64,000 nucleotides of DNA from Euwallacea fornicatus (Eukaryota; Arthropoda; Insecta; Coleoptera; Curculionidae). Under the pieces are notes generated by a model. The model made no database searches, was not told the origin of the DNA, and saw nothing but the letters and a program-made list of their open reading frames with translations. The DNA is taken from positions 1,674,001 to 1,738,000 of the forward strand of contig NC_089571.1 of NCBI RefSeq assembly GCF_040115645.1. Reading direction: 5' to 3'. Made by a program: the position numbers and the translations under genes. Positions 56,557-64,000 of the stretch are shown piece by piece; position 1 is the first letter of the stretch, and each line of letters begins with the position of its first letter.

Positions 56557-58445
56557 CAGGGTGCGCCGGGGAACACCGCTCACCCTGAATACCTTTTCTA
56601 TTGTTTGTTAAGGAAAAAAACGCCAAAACGCGTCAACTTCGATAGAGAGGGAAACGTTATTTCGTAAAAAAGTAATTTCATATATTTCATCCCTCTTCCC
56701 CTGGAGAGCATTCCTTTGAAATTTTCAAATTGGAAGGGGGGTTGTGTTACGCCTCGTTTGAAATGTGATTTTATTCTCTATATGATCGAGCTTTTATTCT
56801 TTATTTTGGTGCGTTGGTCTCATGGAAATGAAATAAAAACCAAGTAACTTGACTTTAACCATTTTTACTGGTATTTCGTTTAGTTTATGGTAAAAAATGT
56901 CGAAAGTGACGTCCATCGATTTCCATGAACGTGTACCGTTGGACCTGAAAACATCCTCGCACGTCGTCTAACATTGCTAGCGTTATTGACCGGCATTCTT
57001 CGACGATCCGGGCACGTAACCCCTTGAGGGAATCAGATTGTGTGTCACACATTTTGATCCCCAAATGTCCCCATGAGAAAAAATCCAGGGGATTAACGCC
57101 AGGGGACTCCGCGGACCACTCCGCCGTACCTCCTCTGCCAGTGCGTCTTCCAGGAATTTCTTTATCTAGAAGTTGCGAGACAGCAGTAATGGAGCGTGGA
57201 GCCGCTCCATCCTGTTGAAAGACTAATTCGTGTTCTAAGAGGCGACGATCTTGTTCAGACATATCAGTTTTCCTACTTGGAGATGTGGCGTCGTGTAGAA
57301 GTTGTAGATAGTTTTCTCCATTTAGGTTTCCGGGAATGGTCCGAAAGTGTGATCGTTCAAAATCCCCGCTCAAACGTTCGATTTTTGAGGCTGTCGAGTA
57401 CGGATCTACAATTAACGTCTCTCCAGTAACGACAGCAATGTCTCTTAACTTCACCATTTAAATAGAGTGAACAATCATCAGGAAAAGTCGTATTACACAA
57501 CAAATCTCTGTTTGAATGTAGTATGACACTAAAGGATTCACAGAAATCCAGTCGACAGTAGATGCCATCTTCGTTTAATCCCGGTACTAGTTTCATGATA
57601 TAAGGGTGGATTTTCCTTCTTTTAAAATTCAATGGACAGTACTTGTCGACAAACTGGAGTATTTTGTCTAGACGTTCTGTTGTCCAATTGAACATGTTCC
57701 AGATCCTCGATTTGGCCTGTGTTGCCTCTCGTTGAGCTATCAACTTCGCGTTTTCTTTTTACGTTAGATGGAACCAGCCTTATCGAATTTCATCAATAAC
57801 TTTGATACATGAAGGTGACACACAACTTTGGCGGAATCTCTTAAATTGGAGGCACGAGCTGCCGCTCTTGCAGAATTACTGTATTCCTAATGGAGACTCA
57901 CAATCTCGATTCTCTCTTGTAACGTGTACCCCATTTTAATCGAATTAAAAATTTAACGAACTGCAAAGTGATGTCTTGCCACGAGGTCCTAAAACCACTA
58001 GGTGCAGAGGAAAATCGCAATAAATTGTTCCTCCAAAAAGATTAAGGTCCATCAATTTTAAATGAAATGTTAGAAACGTTATTGTGGCTGATGTATTTGG
58101 GACGTCGAGACGCTGTGAGTCTTGCTGCACACGTTCCTCATTCACTGCAATCACATTCATGATCAAAATTAAAGTTTTTGGTGGTCGTTTCATTTCAGTA
58201 AGACCAGAGAAGCTTGACCGTTTAGAGAAAAAAAAACCTTTCAAATTACGTGTAACAGAATCTCCCTTCCAATTTGAAAATTTCATCGGGGTGGCATCCA
58301 AGGGCAGAGGGATGACATTTCGAGGACAACTTTTTCACTAAATGACGTTCCCTTCCACATCGAAGTTGACGTGATTTAGGGTGTTTTTCTTTAACAGGCA
58401 GCGGGAGAGATATTCAGGGTGGACACTTTCCTCCGGGACATCCTG
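56557..58445 (-). mobile_element. Full-length DNA transposon with about 290-bp TIRs
   Basis: A 1.89-kb element. The left end reads CAGGGTGCGCCGGGGAACAC, the right, inward, CAGGATGTCCCGGAGGAAAG. The arms (about 56557-56850 and 58155-58445) share CGTCAACTTCGAT, GGGAACGT(T/C)ATTT, CATCCCTCT and AAATTTTCAAATTGGAAGGG. TA follows the right end; the left flank reads AA. One minus-strand transposase fills the middle. Confidence 0.85.
56885..57934 (-). pseudogene. Full-length transposase relic of the 290-bp-TIR element
   Basis: Starts MGYTLQERIEIVSLH at 57934, with ARAAARASNLRDSAKVVCHL and KLLMKFDKAGSI, the HTH N-terminus. After frameshifts, KIHPYIMKLVPGLNEDG and CRLDFCESF (near 57560-57620), TFPDDCSLYLNGEV (first catalytic D, near 57475), then in another frame VVTGETLIVDPY, RTIPGNLNGENYLQLLHD and LLEHELVFQQDGAAPRS (second D, near 57220). 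GRRTGRGGTAEWSAESPGVN is followed by PLDFFSWGHL (third D, near 57080), and the tail ends IDGRHFRHFLP with TAA at 56885-56887. All three acids are present. About 350 codons, normal length; two or more frameshifts and a few stops. Confidence 0.85.
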
Positions 58446-59025
58446 TATATGCCGTCCTTATTTGGCATTCCCGTCGTCGTTTAGGCATTCTGCCTCGCAG
58501 GCAGTGACCGATTGGCCTACTTATCTTCAGAGCTACATATCCTTCTATTAAAGAGATGTGTAGCCGCTTTAATAAGGGTTCAAACGGTTTATAGTAGAAT
58601 CACTGCAATATTGACGCGACCCATATTCGCATCCACCATCCTTTAAGGGATGTTTACCGTGGACTGTCGAAATAAACGGTTTTTCGCGGAGTTTAAAAGC
58701 AATTTTGAATTAATTCTCACAATAACTAAATAAGGTAAATTCACACGTAAAACCCTGCGGCATTGTTGTTAGCTTATAGAGTGCAAAATGAATTATTTAT
58801 ATGCCAGCAGGTGCAATTAGACAAAAAAAGTCACGTGAAAGTATAAAATAAAATCAGATCAATTGTGTCGCCCACCAGTGATTCACCCGGAATAGTGAAT
58901 GTAATTTGCTGAAACTTCTTTTCATTTCGCCACGAACGATTCAAAGCCATACGGTTTTGAATCGTTTTAATTTGTCTTGAACAGTTTTCCACGGACAGGT
59001 GACGAATTAATGCCTCGTCCTATAC
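58446..59025. other. Non-coding, no feature recognised
   Basis: AT-rich spacer between two elements. Confidence 0.45.
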
Positions 59026-59725
59026 AGGGCGTTTCGGAACTCTGAGATCACACTTCTAGGAATCGTCCAGTGCAACGACACAAGACATTCGACCGTGAGG
59101 ACCCATGTCCGGCAATATCTTCCTAATGCGCCACAGCCCGGTGACGCCTCAAGGCGGTTATGTGCAAAAATGCGTTTTATCGAACTTTGCTACGTTTTAT
59201 TTTGATTTGTCTGTTCAAGATAACAACACAGTAATCACGCAAAAGATATTCGGACTTCATATTCGGCGTCTGGATCGGCAGAGGTGGTGCAGTCCGGTGG
59301 CCCCCTAGCTCGCCAGATCTGAGTTCTTTCGATTTCTTTTCGTGCGTGGACACGTAAAGTCCCCGGTTTGTGAGACACCGGTAGAAACAGAGAAACACAT
59401 GACTGCAATCAGTGCTGCATTCGAAGTCGTTCGTGACGATTATCGAATTTTTAACCAAGTCCACGGAAACCATATAAATTGTTTAAACAGTGTTTAAAAT
59501 ATAGTTCAAAGGCGTTATTTCGAACAATTACTGTATGTTGCGTTAATTTGTATAAATAAATTAAAGTGAAACGTACTAAATCTCGAGAAAAACTTTTTCG
59601 CGCATGCCTGTCCTGAAGCGTCATAAAGCCGTAGCGCCTCAGAGAGACGTTTGCGGGTTCTTAGACGTCTTCTGTTCATGCGCCGAACGACACGTAGCTT
59701 TATCCCCTAGCCCTGAAACACCTTG
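59026..59725 (+). mobile_element. 700-bp deletion derivative with TA-flanked ends
   Basis: The left end reads CAGGGCGTTTCGGAACTCTG and the right, inward, CAAGGTGTTTCAGGGCTAGG; TA lies on both sides (59024-59025, 59726-59727). The arms are related but short and worn. The middle carries the C-terminal third of a transposase. Confidence 0.7.
59230..59495 (+). pseudogene. C-terminal transposase fragment in the 700-bp element
   Basis: VWIGRGGAVRWPPSSPDLSS and FDFFSC (third catalytic D present, near 59265-59340), then after a frameshift RGHVKSPVCETPVETEKHM and ISAAFEVVRDDYRIFNQVHG, with a stop near 59493. The HTH, the first and the second catalytic residues are absent. The internal deletion removed roughly the first two thirds. 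Confidence 0.7.
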
Positions 59726-59727
59726 TA

Positions 59728-60351
59728 TACCAGTCACGTGGTTTGCACTTGCATCATTCAACTCGCTGGGAGTTCCTTAAAGCTCAGTTTGTTCGTCAGA
59801 TAGACCCTGCCGGTAACTGGAGTTTAAACATGAACCCGGATATTGTTGGCGCAACCACCTCTTATGGTGTTAACTTTTTACGTAGAAATCTTCTAATGCT
59901 TAAAGCACGAATGAGTAGAAATTGCTTCGAAGCCACGGTCAAGTGTCGGATTCAAATTTGTTGCGAAACGACTGACTGATTCACTCACTCATACTGAAAT
60001 TAAGACAAAGTTTTAATATCGTTACACTCGAGCTTAAAGCCACAACGTTAAAGGAAATCTATCAATATGACATAAAAACCCTCAACTTTTATCGAGAAAT
60101 CCAACTTTCATGAAACGGAACCGATGCCGTGAACTTCTGAAAGGGCTTCTCAAAAGGGCAAAAATGACGGCAATTCGTTGGAAATTTTATGAGTTTTCCC
60201 GGTGCTCTTGTCTTTTTCCAGTGTTTCGCTTTTTGTCGACACCTGATCGATTGCGTACACATATAGCCTTAAGGACGTCCTCCTCATTTCCAAACTTGCA
60301 CCGAGGTAAATTCTCAAATGCGTAATGATCAAGCCAAATATAAAGCTTTTT
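59728..60351. other. Non-coding, no feature recognised
   Basis: Short open frames at 59743-59979 and 60110-60325 have no family motif. Confidence 0.4.
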
Positions 60352-61574
60352 TTCTATTTATTTATTTATTTATTTATTTAAATCTTTGCTTTCAAGTGAG
60401 AGCGAGGTGTCGACCTTCAGGTCTTTCTGCCCTTGAAGGCGTTTATACGTACAGGGTCATTCAAACTCGACGCCCCACCCATTTTATGCGAAAACAGTTG
60501 GGCTTAGCAAAATAGTTTTTTCACCAGATTAAATAAAAGAACGTAAGCTACAATAAATGCTAAAAACGTTGAAATGTGGAAAGCGACGCTCGGCGTCGCG
60601 ACGCTGACTTTATGTTTTTTTTTCAGAAACATACCCTTTTTTTTTCAAAAATGTGAACATTGATACATTCTAAACAAGTTTTGTATAAAAAGTTTTTTGA
60701 AATTTCTAATCATTTAAAAGCTACTTACAGGAGAAACAAATATTGACATATTAGGTAGTCTTGGGGATATACTTCGCTACGCACTTACGCATTAAGTAGG
60801 CGAAAAAACAATGTAAACCGTTGCCTAGCAACACAAACATTTAAATTGTCAAGTATTTTTTATTTATTTATTACGTTTGTGTTGCTAGGCAACGGTTTAC
60901 ATTGTAGAAGTATAGTAGCGAAGTATATCCCCAAGACTACCTAATATGTCAATATTTGTTTCTCCTGTAGCTTTTAAATGATTAGAAATTTCAAAAAACT
61001 TTTTATACAAAACTTGTTTAGAATGTATCAATGTTCACATTTTTGAAAAAAAAAGGGTATGTTTCTGAAAAAAAACATAAAGTCGGCGTCGCGACGCCGA
61101 GCGTCGCTTTCCACATTTCAACGTTTTTAGCATTTATTGTAGCTTACGTCCTTTTATTTAATCTGGTGAAAAAACTATTTTGCTAAGCCTAACTGTTTTC
61201 GCATAAAATGGGTGGGGCGTCGAGTTTGAATGACCCTGTACATTTATATACAGTAAATTGGGTTATTTAGCCCATTGATGAACATGGTCGAATAGGGCTG
61301 TGCTGGGGAGTCGGAAACGGAAGCGTTTTGTGAGTCTGGTTTTGTAGAGAGGGTCTAGTACGACCCAGTTATGAGGGTTGTTTCTCCATTTTCCCCGTAT
61401 TTGCGCCAGTTTCTCTGTTATCTTTGTCACGTCTACGAGTTCGTAAAGCATCTGCTTGGAAGGGTTGTTCCGACGTCTAATCTTAATAATTAGTCCAAAT
61501 GCAGTTTGCTCCGGAGTTTCTCCATATTGTTATATCTTTTCTCGTGCGTTTCTTCCCTGTATGCGTCCGTAGTC
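60352..61574 (-). mobile_element. Second jockey-like retrotransposon copy, interrupted by a foldback element
   Basis: On the minus strand the order is RT tail (61574-61263), 3' UTR, and a TAAA-repeat tail (TTTATTTATTTATTTA on the plus strand, 60354-60380). The coding part reads DYGRIQGRN, NPSKQMLYELVDVTKITEKL, AQIRGKWRNNPHNWVVLDPL and TRLTKRFRFRLPSTALFDHV, clearly homologous to the copy at 53395-55646. A 787-bp foldback element sits in the 3' UTR. Upstream it is joined directly to a hAT remnant. Confidence 0.8.
60452..61238. mobile_element. Near-perfect foldback element of 787 bp, TA-flanked
   Basis: Starts CAGGGTCATTCAAACTCGAC after TA and ends GTCGAGTTTGAATGACCCTG before TA. The left arm (60452 to about 60836) and right arm (about 60870 to 61238) are almost identical reverse complements over some 370 bp, including GCGACGCTCGGCGTCGCGAC, TGTTGCTAGGCAACGG and CCCCAAGACTACCTAATATG. 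The left arm carries about 30 extra bases near 60772-60815. Only a few mismatches were seen, so it is recent. It has no coding capacity and belongs to no family I can name. Confidence 0.9.
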
Positions 61575-61900
61575 CTGCGATTTTTAACCGCCGGAGCGCG
61601 CCCCCAGGAAGGGGCGCTTTTACCTAATTTGGGGGGGCGCAGCAGATTGAAAAACATTCTTTAGATTTTACTTAACAGAGAGAGAGAGTAACTTATTCTG
61701 AGGACTAATGGCTCACACGCATCTGATTTAAGCCGCACAATCTCCGTAAATGCGGTTCTGCATTAGAGATGGTCACTCTCAGTTCATTTTCTACTTGAAG
61801 CTTATTTCGGTATTTAGATTCATGGCGGCAAGTGCGGAAAATCCAGTTTCACAAAGATAAGGCGTTGGAAAAGGCAGCAGATTCCTAAGCCCTTTGGCTT
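61575..61900 (-). mobile_element. 3' end of a hAT element at the same retrotransposon site as 54315-54612
   Basis: Starts CTGCGATTTTTAACCGCCGG directly after CCGTAGTC (61567-61574), the complement of GACTACGG; the first copy has GACTATGG at the same position. It then matches the minus strand of 54315-54612: GGCGCTTTTACCTAATT, GATTGAAAAA, GGACTAATGGCTC versus GGACTAGTAGCTC, and GGTCAC(T/G)CT. It continues past the point where the 298-bp copy is deleted, into transposase coding sequence. The far end was not found. Confidence 0.75.
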
Positions 61901-62155
61901 TTATAAAGGAAGTTCACTCGGAAGTTCAGTCCGGAAATTTGTTAAAGATTTGTTAACAAAATTTGGTTTTTGTGAGGTACTTGTTGAGACATTTGCCAGT
62001 TCTTCTTGCAGCGACAGCCCGAGAGGGGCGTTGTCAAATGGATTTAAAACCCAACTCCAGACGGACAATTCGACGTCATATTCTGCAAGGAAATGTCGTC
62101 TGGAATGCAAGTGATTCCAATATTTTCGATTCCAAACACCCCCCTTGGATCTCAA
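61735..62155 (-). pseudogene. hAT transposase C-terminal fragment with dimerisation region
   Basis: On the minus strand, EYDVELSVWSWVLNPFDNAP followed by LSLQEELAN and KPNFVNKSLTNF (about 61930-62090), then after a break LLPFPTPYLCETGFSALAAM (near 61820-61885), the hallmark of the hAT C-terminal dimerisation domain of Buster/Charlie-type proteins. Stops separate the blocks. It lies in the same orientation as the hAT 3' end at 61575-61900 and belongs to the same insertion. The upstream catalytic domain is missing or beyond recognition. Confidence 0.8.
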
Positions 62156-64000
62156 TACGGTCTTCCTGAACTAACCTAACCAAAACTAATACAGTAGAAT
62201 AAAATTTTTACGGCCTGCAGCCCGTTATTCCTTTCCTTCCAGACTCCTTGTGGGCATTTAATCGATTGCCCGCACATGTGGCCCTAAAGTTTTCTCCAAG
62301 TCATCATATTTAGCACTTTATTCTCTGTGAGAAGTCAAGAGTGAAGTATAAGGAAATCTGCGGATTTGTAAACCGAGAAAAATTTGTTACTGTTTCTAAA
62401 CCAGGGCTTGGATCAAATATCTCAGAGATCGATAACTGAAGTTAAAGGAAGATTTGAGGAAAAACGGGTTAAGGAAAGAGAGGCGGGGGGCTGGATCTGA
62501 CTAAGTTATTAACTCGTAATGAATAAATTTTGAACATAGTTGACAATATTTAATTTTTGAAAATAGTACTGTAAAGTCGACGCTCAAAATACTCTCAAAA
62601 GTACCCGACTCGAAATTAATTTGAGGATTTTCAACGGATGCAAAAACTCCCTAGTTTTAGAAAATTTCGTAAAACGTTCGGAGAAATGCAACTTTTTCTC
62701 TATATACGACTGGAAAATTTTTGTTTTTATCTATTTTCGGAATTTTGAGACTTCATATAGTAATCTAGATGTGTCTAAGCGGTTTCGGGAACTCGGGAAT
62801 CACCACATTAGCGCCATTCGCGATTGCAGGAGAGGCTCTCTTCCAATCTTGCCCGTCGATTTTCTTAGAATTTTTTTAATTCTCTAGAAGTTTATAAGTT
62901 CTCTCAGAAAATAGAAAAGCGTTGGAGTTTCTGAGTGATCCAAAGATTATCGACTAGGAGAGAGCAAAAACCTTTCGACCTTCTTATCCTCTTTTCACCT
63001 CCATTGTCCGGGAAATTCTTTAGCTCCAAGTTGTCTAAGAGAGTAAAGAAACGCATTGAAGTTCTCTAAAATTATCAGAGTAAATAAATGCGGTGAACGG
63101 AAAACTCTTCCTCCTTCCTTGTAGAACTTTTCCGATACGCTACAAAAGAAAGTGCTAAGAAATTTGATATGTGACTTTTGTCTGCATTCTCTATGACAGG
63201 AACAATAGTTTTAATGATCGGTGCAACAACTGCTTATCGGTAAATTTCCTTTTTTCCTACTTGTAGCATCTTCTGAGGTCTGTTTTGGTGCCCGAAAGTT
63301 GTTTCAACGATCTCAGAAAATAGAGCCATTATTTCGTTCTCTGAGAGATTTATGGAATTTCAGAAACTCAAACTTTGGTGCTGGAACCCGTGACAATTCG
63401 ATAGCGCGTTCCTACGATTTCTCTTCGTTTCTGCGTTTCTCATCTTCTAAAACATCATCTAGAGTACTTATATACCCAAACGGCCTAAGAGAATCAAAGA
63501 AATCTCAGACAATGCAGCCTGCCATTCGCTCTCTAAATCTATCCAAAGAATCTCAGCGATTACAACATATGATAGCAAAAGGCCTCTGTTTGCCTGATTC
63601 GACAATCGTAACAGTCCTTATGCTCTAAAAGCCTCAAATAATGTGTATAAATTACTGGCACTCTCTTGTTTCCCTCAAAAGCTCTAAAGAATTTCCTCCC
63701 GCTTCCAGTTAATGGCATTTTCTGACACGCTCTGAGTGTTCCAAAAGCTGCGCTCAAGAAATAGAAACATTCCTTGGTTCCCGAAAAGTATTCAATGAGG
63801 ATATGCAGTAATAATATGAGGAAAAGCTACAACAACGAGGAAACTTTCTCCTTATTCTTGGCGGCAAGAGAATTGCTCTATTTAACGCTGCGCATTTCTC
63901 TTGCGTAGTCCCGCTAAGCTGGGTTATTAGGAGTTTGAAAAACTGTGCCTAAGGGCCGATATATCAATATCCCGGCAACTTTGCCACGAAGATAATTTCT
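62156..64000. other. Non-coding, no recognised genes
   Basis: ACTAACCTAACC near 62170 is another GGTTAG-type motif. From about 62800 the sequence is rich in CTCTNAGA/TCTCAG-like words (for example near 62890, 63310 and 63520), as if built from a decayed short repeat, but no period was established. The frame 63221-63628 shows no domain. Confidence 0.4.

Noticed and set aside
62800..63950. Possible tandem satellite rich in CTCT and TCTCAG words
   Set aside because: Recurrent words were noticed but no consistent period or alignable unit could be established by eye.
1..64000. CRISPR arrays, bacterial operons, ribosome binding sites, rho-independent terminators
   Set aside because: Spliced exons and insect-type transposons show eukaryotic nuclear DNA; no regularly spaced repeats were seen.

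Overview
The window looks like AT-rich arthropod nuclear DNA, most probably insect. The reasons are introns of many kilobases with canonical GT/AG signals, and a repeat load typical of insects: mariner, Tc1, piggyBac, hAT, a jockey-like and an R1-like non-LTR retrotransposon, and many IS630/Tc1/mariner-superfamily elements whose ends begin CAGGGTGT. No bacterial, organellar or viral gene organisation was seen. The order cannot be fixed from sequence alone; the repeat mix would fit a beetle.

Host gene content is small. Three plus-strand exons (12327-12443, 34021-34191, 38323-38532) all have good splice sites, all begin and end in phase 1, and are 117, 171 and 210 nt long. Joined, they read as an EGF-like domain, an acidic N-glycosylation-rich linker and a second six-cysteine EGF-like domain. 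This is part of a secreted or cell-surface EGF protein; a pikachurin/agrin-type EGF plus laminin-G protein is one guess. The introns between them are 21.6 kb and 4.1 kb, and the next intron may run to the end of the window. Most other DNA here is therefore probably intronic. A fourth candidate coding segment (43246-43645) is weak.

Layout: 1-1.1 kb transposase relic; 1.8-3.6 kb nearly complete transposon with 160-bp terminal inverted repeats (TIRs); 7.1-9.9 kb nested repeats; 12.3 kb exon; 13.0-15.0 kb piggyBac-like element; 15.3-16.7 kb giant foldback repeat; 16.7-17.5 kb Tc1 relic; 17.9-19.6 kb R1-like and transposase relics; 19.8-21.8 kb element with a smaller one inside it; 23.2-24.3 and 27.8-29.0 kb two mariners with intact ends; 31.6-32.4 kb transposase relic; 32.8-33.0 kb pyrimidine tract; 34.0 kb exon; 36.3-37.5 kb Tc1 element; 38.3 kb exon; 44.1-46.7 kb non-autonomous long-TIR element followed by a mariner relic; 51.0-52.2 kb second long-TIR element; 53.4-55.6 kb non-LTR retrotransposon holding two DNA-transposon insertions; 56.6-58.4 kb element with about 290-bp TIRs; 59.0-59.7 kb deletion derivative; 60.35-62.2 kb second copy of the same retrotransposon holding a near-perfect 787-bp foldback element and part of a hAT element.

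No transposase here is intact; all carry stops, frameshifts or lost catalytic residues. The most informative structures are the hAT insertion at the same retrotransposon site in two copies, the non-autonomous long-TIR elements that keep only an N-terminal helix-turn-helix segment (inverted between copies), and the near-perfect foldback element. All calls come from reading the sequence and from remembered family consensus; no search was run.
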